Notes under the pieces: model-generated
The model's input: the letters and a program-made list of their open reading frames with translations, nothing else
Told to the model about the DNA's origin: nothing
Databases searched by the model: none
NCBI GenBank assembly: GCA_006969905.1
Contig: CP030887.1
Location: forward strand, 2,902,730-2,966,729
Length of the DNA: 64,000 nucleotides
Origin: Balneolaceae bacterium
GTDB taxonomy: Bacteria; Bacteroidota; Rhodothermia; Balneolales; Balneolaceae
Direction: 5' to 3'
Shown: positions 43,648 to 53,336 of the stretch, one piece after another
Layout of the letters: every line of letters begins with the position of its first letter
Position numbering within the stretch: the stretch's first letter is position 1
Position numbers and translations under genes: made by a program

Positions 43648-46446
43648 ATGAATAAGTTACAAATCCTTCCCGCACTTCTGATCATGATTCTTTTCTCTAC
43701 CCCAGGAATCAGCCAGAATATTAAACCTACCACCCCGAAAGAGCTTGACGCTTCCATCGAGAAGCGCAATGAACTTCGGGACAACTCCATTTTTAAAAAT
43801 TATCCAATCCGTAGTGTGGGGCCGGTGGTTATGAGCGGAAGGATTACAGATATAGCAGTACATCCCGAAAACCCACGGATATTTTACGTTGGTTATGCCT
43901 CAGGCGGGGTGTTCAAAACCACCAACAGCGGTAACTCTATGGAACCTGTATTTGACCACCAGGATGCACTGGGTATCGGAGATCTTGCCATTTTTGAAGC
44001 CGACCCTGAAGTGGTTTGGGTAGGAACGGGTGAAAACAACAGCAGCCGTTCCAGCTATGCCGGTGCCGGTGTTTTCAAAAGTATGGATGGCGGAAACAGC
44101 TGGCAATATTCGGGACTAAGAGGAACCCAGCATATCGGGAGAGTTGTCACACACCCTACCGATGTAAACACTGTTTGGGTAGCTGCATTGGGACCTCTCT
44201 ATTCTTATACCAGTGATCGCGGAGTTTATAAAACTACGGATGGTGGCAAAAACTGGGAAAAAACTCTTTTTATCGATGACAGTACCGGGGTTATCGATTT
44301 ACTCATCCATCCTGAAAATCCTGATATTCTTTGGGCTACCACCTGGGAGAAAGACCGCAAGGCATGGAATTTTAAAGAAAGCGGGGAAGGATCAGCTATT
44401 TATAAATCAATAGATGGAGGAGAAACATGGGCTAAGTCGGTAAAAGGTTTTCCGCAGGGAGCTGATATTGGAAGAATCGGCCTTGATGTGAGCCTTACTA
44501 ATCCGGATGTTTTGTATGCTGTGTTGGATAATCAATTTGAGACCAAGGAAGAAAGAGAAGCTAATCCTGATGTATTAAGCCAGTCGTCATTCATAGAAAT
44601 GTCGAAAAAAGAATTTGCCAACCTGGACGATAAAAAGCTTAACCAGTACCTTCGAAGAGGCGGATTTCCCGAGAAATATAACGCTGAGAATGTAAAGAAA
44701 GATGTTGCAGCTGGACTTTATGAGCCTAAAGCCCTGGCTGAATTTTTAGGAGATGCTAATGCCGCTTTATTTGATACCCAGGTGAACGGTGCTGAGGTTT
44801 ACCGTTCTGATGACGGAGGGGAAAGCTGGGTTAAAACACATGACTATGTAATCAATAATGTGTTTTTTACTTATGGTTATTATTTCGGTGAAATCCGTAT
44901 TGACCCTAATGATGAGAATACGATTTATATATTCGGGGTGCCTTTCATTAAATCGACCGATGGTGGCAAAACATGGACGGAAAAAGCAGACAATCAGCCT
45001 GTTCATGTAGATCATCATGCCCTCTGGATAAACCCGGAAGATTCAGAACACCTTCTGCTCGGTAATGATGGCGGGCTGTATGAAAGCCATGACGGAGGTG
45101 AGAATTTCATTCATCATAATACCGTGGCAGTCGGGCAGTTCTATACGGTGAATGTGGATATGGAAGAACCTTACAATATTTACGGAGGCCTTCAGGATAA
45201 CGGAACCTTTTACGGCCCCTCTACTTCCACTCCGAATCGTGACCGCCCATGGAAAAGGCTTTTTGGTGGTGATGGTATGCATGTAGCTCCCAGTCCTGAA
45301 GACCCCGAAGAAATAGTTGTAGGTTTCCAGTATGGCAATTACTTCCTTATTGATCTGGAGGATAATGAGACTACACGAATTACACCACGCCATGATGTGG
45401 GCGAACCCAGATACCGGTACAACTGGAACACCCCGGTAAACCTGAGCCACCACAATCCAGAAATTATTTACTTTGGCTCCCAGAAGTTGAACCGTTCCTA
45501 CGATCAGGGTAAAACGTGGACGGCCATAAGCCCTGACTTGACCAACGATTTACCCAATGGAGATGTCCCTTATTCCACATTAACAACCATTGCTGAATCT
45601 CCATTAAATGCCAATATCATTTGGGTAGGCACTGATGATGGAAATATCCAGCTTACAAAAACAGCTGGTACAACCTGGAAAAATGTTGCCAAAAACGGAC
45701 TCCCGAAAAACCTTTGGGTTAGTGAGGTTCATGCTTCGGTATATGATGAAGCAGCTGCCTATGTATCTTTAAATGGGTACAGGTATGATAATTTCGAAAC
45801 TCATATTTATAAAACTGATGACTTTGGAAAAACCTGGAAGTCCTTAAAAGGAAACCTCCCCGATGAAGTGGTTAATGTAATCCTGCAGGACCCTGAAGTA
45901 CCGGAGATACTTTATGCGGGATTGGATCACGGGACATATATTTCTTTTGATGATGGAAAGGAATGGCATTACTTAGCGAATATGCCCAATGTGGCTTCTT
46001 ATGATATGGTGGTTCATCCCAGAGACCTTGACCTTGTAATCGGAACCCATGGACGAAGTATCTGGGTGATGGATGTAGAACCCCTTCATGAACTTTCAAT
46101 AAGAATGGATGAAACAATTACCGGTTTCAGTCCCCAAGATATACGCTCCTCAAGCCGATGGGGGCAAAAAACCACTCCTTTCAGAGATCGAATAATGCCG
46201 GAAGTTGAGTTGCTTTATTTTCTAAATGAGGGTAATTCAGATGTTGAAATCCAGGTTAAGGACAAGGATGATAAAACGGTATATAAAATAGAAACGGACG
46301 GCACTAAAGGGTTTAACTCTTTTTCGTGGGATTTAGTCATCAAAAAAGAAAAAGAAGACCGTTATTCGTTTCTTGGAAAAGGAGAATACACCCTGGTGTT
46401 CAAGTCCGGTAAATCTAAACACGAAGTACCTTTTAATGTTAAATAG
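43648..46446 (+). CDS. Secreted VPS10/BNR-repeat beta-propeller protein
   Basis: 932 residues. The signal peptide (MNKLQILPALLIMILFSTPGIS) is followed by a long beta-propeller built of sortilin/VPS10-type repeats with many BNR 'Asp boxes' (SMDGGNSWQYS, TTDGGKNWEK, SIDGGETWAK, SDDGGESWVK, STDGGKTWTE, YDQGKTWTA, TDDFGKTWKS). The C-terminal part (about 800-932) is a FlgD/Ig-like region but without a T9SS sorting signature. These proteins are abundant in Bacteroidota relatives and often annotated as glycosyl hydrolases; no catalytic evidence is seen here. The stop overlaps the following DUF192 lipoprotein start by 11 nt, so the two are coupled. Confidence 0.82.
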   Translation: MNKLQILPALLIMILFSTPGISQNIKPTTPKELDASIEKRNELRDNSIFKNYPIRSVGPVVMSGRITDIAVHPENPRIFYVGYASGGVFKTTNSGNSMEPVFDHQDALGIGDLAIFEADPEVVWVGTGENNSSRSSYAGAGVFKSMDGGNSWQYSGLRGTQHIGRVVTHPTDVNTVWVAALGPLYSYTSDRGVYKTTDGGKNWEKTLFIDDSTGVIDLLIHPENPDILWATTWEKDRKAWNFKESGEGSAIYKSIDGGETWAKSVKGFPQGADIGRIGLDVSLTNPDVLYAVLDNQFETKEEREANPDVLSQSSFIEMSKKEFANLDDKKLNQYLRRGGFPEKYNAENVKKDVAAGLYEPKALAEFLGDANAALFDTQVNGAEVYRSDDGGESWVKTHDYVINNVFFTYGYYFGEIRIDPNDENTIYIFGVPFIKSTDGGKTWTEKADNQPVHVDHHALWINPEDSEHLLLGNDGGLYESHDGGENFIHHNTVAVGQFYTVNVDMEEPYNIYGGLQDNGTFYGPSTSTPNRDRPWKRLFGGDGMHVAPSPEDPEEIVVGFQYGNYFLIDLEDNETTRITPRHDVGEPRYRYNWNTPVNLSHHNPEIIYFGSQKLNRSYDQGKTWTAISPDLTNDLPNGDVPYSTLTTIAESPLNANIIWVGTDDGNIQLTKTAGTTWKNVAKNGLPKNLWVSEVHASVYDEAAAYVSLNGYRYDNFETHIYKTDDFGKTWKSLKGNLPDEVVNVILQDPEVPEILYAGLDHGTYISFDDGKEWHYLANMPNVASYDMVVHPRDLDLVIGTHGRSIWVMDVEPLHELSIRMDETITGFSPQDIRSSSRWGQKTTPFRDRIMPEVELLYFLNEGNSDVEIQVKDKDDKTVYKIETDGTKGFNSFSWDLVIKKEKEDRYSFLGKGEYTLVFKSGKSKHEVPFNVK

Positions 46447-46912
46447 AACCTTCTTTTTACTCTTACTCACCAGTATCTTGGTTTCGTGCGGACAGGAATC
46501 TAAGAAAAGTGATCAACCCGGAAATAAAGGTAGAGTACTGGAATACCCTGATCAGCTCGCTTTTTTAAATGCTGACGGGGAAGTTATAACTACATTACGC
46601 TATGCTACGGCCGATGACCCTGAGGAAAGGAACCAGGGGTTAATGGATGTTCGATCTATGCCTCAGGATGCCGGCATGGTTTTCTTTTTTGACGTGGAAG
46701 AACCTCAAAGCTTCTGGATGGCCAATACTCCCCTGCCTCTCGATATCATGTATGTGAATTCAGACAGCGTTATCGTATCAATCTATCAGAATACGGTTCC
46801 GTTTTCTCAAACCACATTGCCGTCAGGAAGCCCGGCAAAATATGTAATCGAAACCAATGGAGGTTTTAGCATTACACACGACATCCGGGAGGGAATGAAA
46901 GTTCGTTTTTGA
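46436..46912 (+). CDS. DUF192 lipoprotein
   Basis: 158 residues. Lipoprotein signal with lipobox LVSC (Cys18), a short Ser/Lys linker, then a DUF192 domain (about 45-155): TADDPEERNQGLMDVRSM, GMVFFFDVEEPQSFWMANT, PLDIMYVNSDSVIVSI and YVIETNGGF. DUF192 proteins are small beta-barrels of unknown function. The frame is open upstream, but ATG at 46436 begins exactly at the signal peptide and overlaps the VPS10 stop, implying coupled expression. Confidence 0.82.
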   Translation: MLNRTFFLLLLTSILVSCGQESKKSDQPGNKGRVLEYPDQLAFLNADGEVITTLRYATADDPEERNQGLMDVRSMPQDAGMVFFFDVEEPQSFWMANTPLPLDIMYVNSDSVIVSIYQNTVPFSQTTLPSGSPAKYVIETNGGFSITHDIREGMKVRF

Positions 46913-47356
46913 GGAAACAGAACATGCGCTATTTTTCCTCTAATCGTCTCTGCAAAGGCAGGGATTTAGAGTAATGAAATAGTAATAAGTTTTATTTGAA
47001 TACAGATTCCCGCCTACGGGGGAATGACTTCAGGATAGCTTGGTTTGAGGGGAATCAGCACTGAGCTATTTGCCCAAACCTGAGAATCTCCTTCCGAGGA
47101 TACTCCTTAGGAGATATCTTAGTGAGTAAAAGAGATTACCTGTCTTTGCGAGGAGCCTGGATTAAAGATCACGATCAGTTTTGAGTCGATGAAGCAATCC
47201 CGTAGTATTTAACCGTCTCTACAAGATTACTTCGTCGATAAAGTAATAAACCATTCAATAATCTAAACTCCTCGTAATGACTATTAGTACAGATCAGTTA
47301 AGGCTATAACCCTTGTAGATATCAAATTTCTTGCTATGATATAACCTAATAAACTA
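46913..47356. other. Gene-free repeat cluster
   Basis: 444 bp without a credible gene. It contains a weak hairpin at 46938-46971 (CTCTAA...TTTAGAG with an inner CTGC/GCAG), a short palindrome at 47006-47025 (ATTCCC/GGGAAT) and a 140-bp element with terminal inverted repeats (47142-47281). Confidence 0.65.
47142..47281. repeat. 140-bp element with GTC-TTGCGAGGAG-type terminal inverted repeats
   Basis: The left end GTCTTTGCGAGGAG (47142-47155) pairs with the right end CTCCTCGTAATGAC (47268-47281) with two mismatches. Same family and similar size as 18014-18157. Confidence 0.7.
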
Positions 47357-48382
47357 TTAAGGAGCTACTTCCTCATACTCTACCAGGAAATCCATTACAT
47401 GAGTCACATTCTCCGGTGAGCCTATAAAAATTGGAGTATGCTGATGTATTGAAGTAGGTTCAATTTCCATAATCCGGCCTTTTCCATCTGTAGCCATTCC
47501 CCCGGCCTGCTCAATGATAAAACTCAATGGATTGCACTCATACATAAGCCTTAGCTTACCTTGTGGGTATTTTTTACTGTGGGGATAAATGAAAATTCCG
47601 CCTTTTATTAAAGTACGGTGAATGTCTGCAACCATAGAACCAATATACCTGGCCGAATAGGGTCTGCCTGATTCTTCATCTTCTTCCTGGCAGTATTTAA
47701 TATACTTTTTCAGACCCGGTTCCCACGAATTATAACTTCCTTCATTAATGCTGTATATACACCCATGACTTGGGATCTTGACTTTAGGGTCACTAAGGAT
47801 AAACTCTCCAATGCTCGGATCCAGTGTAAATAAGCTTACACCAAGCCCAGTGGTATAAGCCAGAGTAGTACTGGAACCGTAAAGAACATATCCTGCAGCA
47901 ACCTGCTTAATTCCCGGTTGTAGCGCATCTTCTTCCCGTATGGCAGGGTCAAATCTCGGCTCTCTCTGGTAAATGGAAAAAATACTTCCGATGGATACAT
48001 TCACATCAATATTTGATGACCCATCTAAGGGATCCATATAAACGATATACTTCCCTCCTGAGCTTTTTAATTCCACGATGCCATCATTTTCTTCCGAGAT
48101 AACCATACAGGTAATCTTTGATCTCTCAAGAGCAGAAATGAGTTGCTGGTCAGCGAAGATATCCAGCTTTTTTACGGATTCACCATGTACATTAGTTGTT
48201 CCGTCAAAACCCAGAATGTTTGTAATACCTGCTTTGTTTACTTCCCGGGAAATGATTTTTGCCGCCAACCCGATATCCCTAAGCAATTGGGAAAGTTCTC
48301 CGGTAGCCCCCGGAAAGCGGTTTTGGGATTGAATAATATATTCTTCAAGCGTTACTAAACGATTATTTTGTTCCTCTGTCAT
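47357..48382 (-). CDS. fbp: Fructose-1,6-bisphosphatase class I
   Basis: 341 residues, the usual length. It dephosphorylates fructose-1,6-bisphosphate in gluconeogenesis. Metal and substrate motifs: VKKLDIFADQQLISAL, MVISEENDG, YIVYMDPLDGSSNIDVNVS, RYIGSMVADIHRTLIKGGIF and LMYECNPLSFIIEQAGG. It is monocistronic on the minus strand, upstream of the repeat cluster and 90 bp from coaE. ATG at 48382 gives MTEEQNN. Confidence 0.95.
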   Translation of the reverse strand: MTEEQNNRLVTLEEYIIQSQNRFPGATGELSQLLRDIGLAAKIISREVNKAGITNILGFDGTTNVHGESVKKLDIFADQQLISALERSKITCMVISEENDGIVELKSSGGKYIVYMDPLDGSSNIDVNVSIGSIFSIYQREPRFDPAIREEDALQPGIKQVAAGYVLYGSSTTLAYTTGLGVSLFTLDPSIGEFILSDPKVKIPSHGCIYSINEGSYNSWEPGLKKYIKYCQEEDEESGRPYSARYIGSMVADIHRTLIKGGIFIYPHSKKYPQGKLRLMYECNPLSFIIEQAGGMATDGKGRIMEIEPTSIHQHTPIFIGSPENVTHVMDFLVEYEEVAP

Positions 48383-48472
48383 ATCTCTGCTAATTAAGTC
48401 TTGGAAGCGCTTTTCTAAAATATAGGGATGATTTTAAAACTGTGCACCTATAAAAGGTACTAACTCAAACTC

Positions 48473-49066
48473 TTAATGTATAGCAATTTTCTGATAGAAT
48501 TTAATTGCCTTTTCTTCAAGTGAAGAGATATCTGAATCGTTATCAATCACAAAATCACACAAAGGAACAAGCTCATCAAAATCAGGTTGCTTGTTTATTC
48601 GATCTGTAATCGATTGCTCCTTGGTCTTATCTCTATCCATTACCCGTGAAATCCTTTCTTTTTCAGGTGCACGAAGCAGAACAACATAATCCAGGTCTTG
48701 AGGGCGCCCATTATTAAGCAATACTGCTGCTTCTTTTACAAAAACCTTATACCCTTCTTTTTCCTTAATCTTGTAAAGCTTTTTTGATCTCTCCCATAAA
48801 ACCGGGTGAACAAGTGCATTCAGTTCTTCTACCCTGTCTTTAGCAAATGCTTCTTCAGCCAGGTAAGCTTTGTTTAACTTTCCGGATTCCAGGTAGGCCT
48901 TTTTTCCAAAAACAGATTTTATTTCCTGAATGAGCTGCTTGTCTGTAACCATCAATTCCCTGGCAAAATCATCGGCATACAGAACATAAGCACCCAGTTC
49001 TGCCAGCTTCTTACAAAAAGTAGTTTTACCAGAACCAATTCCTCCTGTAACCCCTACTTTAAGCAT
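48473..49066 (-). CDS. coaE: Dephospho-CoA kinase
   Basis: 197 residues from ATG 49066. Last step of coenzyme A synthesis. P-loop GVTGGIGSGKTT near the N-terminus, followed by LYADDFAREL (substrate Asp) and a lid with ERISRVMDRDKTKEQSITDRI. The frame could begin nine codons earlier inside nadB, but the chosen start lies 5 nt after the nadB stop and fits the family N-terminus. Confidence 0.93.
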   Translation of the reverse strand: MLKVGVTGGIGSGKTTFCKKLAELGAYVLYADDFARELMVTDKQLIQEIKSVFGKKAYLESGKLNKAYLAEEAFAKDRVEELNALVHPVLWERSKKLYKIKEKEGYKVFVKEAAVLLNNGRPQDLDYVVLLRAPEKERISRVMDRDKTKEQSITDRINKQPDFDELVPLCDFVIDNDSDISSLEEKAIKFYQKIAIH

Positions 49067-49070
49067 GATC

Positions 49071-50633
49071 TTACCAGACCTTCGATGTATCATGATCCAG
49101 GTTGTAATGAAGCCCCCTGTTTTCTGTCCTGTTCATTGCAAATTGAATGATCAAATAAGCAACTGAAGTAAGGTTTCTAAGCTCGCAAAGTGGAACACTC
49201 ACACTTGTTCTTTCATAGAATTCTTCTATTTCTTCATGTAGTAATGTTAGTCTCCTCAACGCTCTTTCCAGCCGCAGGTTACTCCTTACAATCCCTACAT
49301 AATTCCACATAATTTGCTTTAGCTCATTTCTGTTATGTGAAATTAGAATCCACTCTTTTGTATTAAAAGTATTGCTCTCATCCCAAGCCGGGATGTTTAC
49401 TTCATTCCTATAACCCGAAAACTCTTCACTAGCTTTTTCTGATGCTTTTTTTGCAAAGTACAGCGCTTCTAACAAGCTATTCGAGGCCAAACGGTTTGCC
49501 CCGTGAACACCCGTGCAAGCTGCTTCTCCGCAAGCAAAAAGCCTTTGTATTGATGTTTTGCCATGCAGATCAGTTTCCACACCTCCGCAAAGATAATGTG
49601 CTGCGGGAACCACCGGGATTTGGTTTTTGGTAATATCTAAACCAAATGAAAGACATTTTTCATATATAGTAGGAAACTCTTTTTTTACCGATGCAGAGTC
49701 TAGATGGGTAACATCAAGATAAACACTTTTATCCCCTCTTTTCTTAAGTTGATCATCTATAGCGCGGGCAACAATATCTCTTGGGGCCAGGTCTTTTCGG
49801 TCATCATATTCCTCCATAAAAGGCTCCCCGGCTGAATTGCGGAGTATACCGCCAAAACCTCGTAATGCTTCAGATATAAGAAATGAATTTGCACCTTCGA
49901 GAGTTAGCGAAGTGGGATGGAACTGAACAAATTCCATATTGGAGATTTTTGCTTTTGCCCTGTACGCCATAGCGATTCCATCCCCGGTGGCAACCTTTGG
50001 GTTGGTTGTATACTGGTATACATGGCCAATGCCTCCTGATGCCAGTATTGTTACTTTAGAAACCACTCTCCTGACTTCACTTTTCTTTTTATCGTATACA
50101 TATGCTCCGAAACACTGGGTTTCCGAAGATTTGCTAACCTTACGCCCTAAATGATGTTCAGTCAACAAATCCATAGCAAAGTGATGCTCCAGAATAGTAA
50201 TATTTGGATGCTCCTTTGCTTTCCGGAGCATGACACTTTCCACTTCAAAACCTGTTGCATCTACGGCATGAACAATCCTGTTATTTGAATGGCCACCTTC
50301 TCTTCCAAGATCTAAACCATTTTCTTTTTTAGTAAACTGTACTCCAAAACTAATTAACTCATTAATAAGATTAGGCGCATCTCTTACCATCAACTCTACA
50401 GCTTCCCGGTTGCAAAGACCATCCCCTGCCACAAGGGTATCAGAAATATGATTTTCGAAGGAATCCGTATCCAGGTTCATTACGCTAGCAATGCCACCCT
50501 GGGCATACCTGGTGCTCGATTCCATCATTTTGTCTTTAGTAACAATAATTACTTTACCACTTTCAGCTGCTTTTAATGAAAAAAATAGTCCTGCTAAACC
50601 ACTTCCAATTACTAAAAAATCAGATTTATACAT
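49071..50633 (-). CDS. nadB: L-aspartate oxidase
   Basis: 520 residues, full length. FAD enzyme that oxidises L-aspartate to iminoaspartate, the first step of NAD synthesis. The dinucleotide-binding GSGLAGLFFSLKAAESGKV, then STRYAQGGIAS, the substrate region EFVQFHPTSL and VPAAHYLCGGVETDLHGKT, and the flavin-binding GANRLASNSLLEAL identify it over succinate dehydrogenase subunits. It overlaps no neighbour but is 5 nt from coaE. nadA and nadC are not in this window. ATG at 50633. Confidence 0.94.
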   Translation of the reverse strand: MYKSDFLVIGSGLAGLFFSLKAAESGKVIIVTKDKMMESSTRYAQGGIASVMNLDTDSFENHISDTLVAGDGLCNREAVELMVRDAPNLINELISFGVQFTKKENGLDLGREGGHSNNRIVHAVDATGFEVESVMLRKAKEHPNITILEHHFAMDLLTEHHLGRKVSKSSETQCFGAYVYDKKKSEVRRVVSKVTILASGGIGHVYQYTTNPKVATGDGIAMAYRAKAKISNMEFVQFHPTSLTLEGANSFLISEALRGFGGILRNSAGEPFMEEYDDRKDLAPRDIVARAIDDQLKKRGDKSVYLDVTHLDSASVKKEFPTIYEKCLSFGLDITKNQIPVVPAAHYLCGGVETDLHGKTSIQRLFACGEAACTGVHGANRLASNSLLEALYFAKKASEKASEEFSGYRNEVNIPAWDESNTFNTKEWILISHNRNELKQIMWNYVGIVRSNLRLERALRRLTLLHEEIEEFYERTSVSVPLCELRNLTSVAYLIIQFAMNRTENRGLHYNLDHDTSKVW

Positions 50634-50695
50634 ACTTCTTCATTTGAAGGGATTCGAGATGCTATTCAGAAGGGAGATAAGCGTTAGTGGTAAAT

Positions 50696-51815
50696 TCATC
50701 CTTGTTCCGGGGTTGAAGTCATAAGCAAATAGGCTTTTATGAACTCATCCAGGTTTCCATCCATTACAGCACTTACATTAGAAGTTTCATAATTGGTTCG
50801 GTGATCTTTTACCCGCTGATCATCAAAAACATAGCTGCGAATTTGAGAACCCCATTCATTCTTGCTTTTCGATCCTTCCAGGCGAGCCTTTTCAGCTTCC
50901 TGGATTTCTTTCTCAAGCTCATAGATACGAGACTTCAAAAGCACCATAGCCTTTTCCCTGTTTTGAAGCTGTGAACGCTCCTGCTGGCATTCTGCAACTA
51001 CCCGCTCGGTCCTCCCATCGGATAATTGCCCTTCCCAAACTAAGCGAACACCCGTTTCCACTTTGTTCACATTCTGCCCACCGGCCCCACTCGAATGGAA
51101 TCGTTGCAACTCTACCTCACTTTCATTGATATCAACCTCAATGCTATCATCAATCAAAGGAGATACAAAAACTGAACAAAAGGAAGTGTGGCGGCGTGCA
51201 TTGCTATCAAACGGGGAAACGCGAACCAGGCGGTGTACACCGCTTTCTGCCTTTAAAAACCCATAGGCGTTAATTCCTGAAACCTCAATGGTAACCGACT
51301 TAATGCCTGCCACATCACCATCCTGATAATCAATTACTGAAACTTTAAAACCGTTACGTTCGGCCCAGCGGGTATACATGCGATACAGCATCTCACCCCA
51401 GTCCTGGCTTTCTGTCCCCCCTGCACCGGGATTAAAGGTTACAACTGCATCACGTTGATCGTCAGGGCCATTAAGCATATTTCGCAACTCAAGGGCTTCA
51501 AGCTTTTTTTGAAGTTTTGCAAACTCCGCTTCCAACTCACTCTCAACATCCTCACCCATTTCTTCAAACTCCAGAAAAACATTAATGCTTTCCCTGATTT
51601 CATTCAAATTATCCCAGGCCTGTACCAACCCTTTCTCATTATCCAGCTGTTTCATTACAGCCTGCGCTTTGGAAGGGTCGTTCCAAAAATCGGGATTCTG
51701 GGTTTGCTCTGTAAGCTCTATTACACGGACTTTTCGTTTCTCGTAGTCAAAGGTACCTCCTGAGCGCGTCCAAACGCTCGAAGTGTTCATTTAAATGATC
51801 TTTATTGATTCCCAT
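50696..51815 (-). CDS. prfB: Peptide chain release factor 2, expressed by programmed +1 frameshift
   Basis: 372 residues after frameshifting. It releases peptides at UGA and UAA. The gene begins at ATG 51815 (MGINKDHLNEHFERLDALRRYL, 22 codons), reaches CTT TGA C at 51752-51746 and continues in the +1 frame as DYEKRKVRVIEL to the stop at 50696. An internal AGGAGG (51761-51756) lies three bases before the CTT, the arrangement of the classical RF2 autoregulatory site. RF2 identity is confirmed by the SPF tripeptide (VRVSPFDSNARRH) that reads stop codons and by the GGQ motif (SGAGGQNVNK). If read only from a downstream ATG it would appear as a 364-residue open frame with a false N-terminus. Confidence 0.93.
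51746..51761 (-). promoter_or_regulatory. prfB programmed frameshift signal
   Basis: AGGAGG-TAC-CTT-TGA-C on the minus strand. The internal Shine-Dalgarno, the 3-nt spacer, the slippery CTT and the in-frame TGA followed by C match the known RF2 recoding element. RF2 shortage lets ribosomes pause at TGA and slip +1. Confidence 0.93.
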
Positions 51816-51833
51816 CTGTAAGTATATGCCTGT

Positions 51834-52106
51834 TTAGTTCCTTCCGCCCCTGCTCAGTAGTATTCCAATAACTAAACCTGTCACAAAAGCTATTCCAACT
51901 CCCTGCTCAGGGTTTGCCCGAACATACCTTCTTGCATTTCTGTACTCATGGCGAAGCTCACGCTCTAAACGGTCGCGCTCATACTTCAGGCGGTCTATGG
52001 CTTTGTCATATTTCTCAATCGCCTGGTCCTGTATATATTCTGAAGCCTCGTCAATAGTTTCTTCAATTTTCTTTTTTGCGTCGGATGTAATCTTTGATGT
52101 TGCCAT
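51834..52106 (-). CDS. Small membrane protein of the DUF883/YtxH type
   Basis: 90 residues. A soluble amphipathic, charged helix (about 1-60: KKKIEETIDEASEYIQDQA, YDKAIDRLKYERDRLERELR) is followed by one glycine-rich membrane segment (GVGIAFVTGLVIGILLSRGG) at the C-terminus. Such proteins resemble ElaB/YqjD-type ribosome or membrane anchors or YtxH stress proteins; the function here is unknown. ATG at 52106 has AAGGAG upstream. The start could alternatively lie 13 codons earlier, without an SD. Confidence 0.7.
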   Translation of the reverse strand: MATSKITSDAKKKIEETIDEASEYIQDQAIEKYDKAIDRLKYERDRLERELRHEYRNARRYVRANPEQGVGIAFVTGLVIGILLSRGGRN

Positions 52107-52214
52107 ATTCTCCTTATTTTTTAATCTCTGTATGTTAAAATACAAATATTTCGATCTTATTGTGAGTTGTATTCACTCTGTTTGTTTATTGATAATACCT
52201 ACACCACCTAACAT

Positions 52215-53336
52215 ATGAATAGTTTTTTTCGTTGGTGGTTTAATACTATTACTTCGCACTTTTTAGTATATAATACCTGCTGGGAAGACCCGCTGATTGA
52301 CAAAGAGCTTCTCAAGCTTACTCCTGAGAGTACAATACTGACGATTACCAGTGCCGGGGATAATGCCCTGAGCTACCTGTTAGAGCAACCTTCTTGTATT
52401 GATTGCGTGGATGTTAACTATCGGCAAAATGCATTGCTTGAGTTGAAACTCTCTATCATAGAACACCTTGATGATAATGCTCTTTTTGAGCTTTTTGGAA
52501 AAGGAAAATCACCTTATTACCGACAGATCTACCAGCAAGTCCGGACTCACGTTTCTTCTCCCTCCCAACAATTCTGGGATCATCACATTCATAGTTTTAA
52601 GCCTGGTGGAAAAGGTTTTTATTATTCAGGTTTGACAGGGTATTTTGCCCGGTTGCTCAATTACATTATCGAAAACAAAGAACTATCAAAGGAAATAGAA
52701 CATCTGATTTTTGAAGAGAACGCATTAGAAAGAGAAGCAATTTACCAGGGCATTCGGGAAGAATTATTCAAAGGATATTGGGCAAAAGTATGGAAATGGA
52801 ACGGTGTATTAAGCCTTGCAGGTATCCCCAATGATCAAAAGAAAGCTGTGGGTAATCTTAATCTATTCATGGACAGGGTTTTCAGGAAAGTCTTTGCAGA
52901 AAACTCAGGGGCAGATAACCATTTCTGGAGAGTCTATCTTGAAGGTTCTTATACCCAGGAATCTGCTCCTGAGTATCTAAAAAAAGAGAATTTCTCTCTT
53001 TTGAATAGACATATAGACCGCATTTATTTTGAAAATAAAAGCGTCTCACAAAAATTGGCCTCTACTCCAAAAAAGTATTCTCATTTTGTTTTGCTTGACC
53101 ACATGGATTGGCTTGCTTCAAACAACACCCCGGAACTGGAAAAAGAATGGCGTTTAATAATACAACGGGCTTCAGAAAATGCAAAAATCCTATTCCGGAC
53201 TGCGTTTTCAGATGCAGATTTTATCCCTACTTTTGCAAGGGAAAAACTTACTTTTGTACCTGTTGATAAAAATCTCCTTTCAAAGGATCGCGTAGGAACC
53301 TATACCAATACTTATTTAGCAGTTTTAGATGTATAA
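52215..53336 (+). CDS. btaA: BtaA-like 3-amino-3-carboxypropyl transferase (DUF3419)
   Basis: 373 residues. BtaA transfers the 3-amino-3-carboxypropyl group of S-adenosylmethionine to diacylglycerol, the first step of diacylglyceryl-trimethylhomoserine (betaine lipid) synthesis. Family features: the start FLVYNTCWEDPLIDKELL, the SAM-binding segment ILTITSAGDNALSYLL and CVDVNYRQNALLELKL, and the C-terminal LLDHMDWLASN and ILFRTAF. It overlaps the next gene, a BtaB-like methyltransferase, by 8 nt. The pair gives strong support for the assignment. Betaine lipids are mostly known as phosphate-sparing membrane lipids. Confidence 0.85.
   Translation: MNSFFRWWFNTITSHFLVYNTCWEDPLIDKELLKLTPESTILTITSAGDNALSYLLEQPSCIDCVDVNYRQNALLELKLSIIEHLDDNALFELFGKGKSPYYRQIYQQVRTHVSSPSQQFWDHHIHSFKPGGKGFYYSGLTGYFARLLNYIIENKELSKEIEHLIFEENALEREAIYQGIREELFKGYWAKVWKWNGVLSLAGIPNDQKKAVGNLNLFMDRVFRKVFAENSGADNHFWRVYLEGSYTQESAPEYLKKENFSLLNRHIDRIYFENKSVSQKLASTPKKYSHFVLLDHMDWLASNNTPELEKEWRLIIQRASENAKILFRTAFSDADFIPTFAREKLTFVPVDKNLLSKDRVGTYTNTYLAVLDV

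Noticed and set aside
43648-46446. Annotation of the VPS10/BNR protein as a sialidase or other glycosidase
   Set aside because: Asp boxes are structural; no catalytic residues or neighbouring sugar genes support an enzyme.
46913-47356. Small RNA or tRNA in the long gap
   Set aside because: No cloverleaf or tRNA arm was found; the sequence is made of dispersed repeats.
51716-51790. prfB in-frame TGA taken as a sequencing error or a pseudogene
   Set aside because: The internal AGGAGG, spacing and CTTTGAC match the conserved recoding element exactly.
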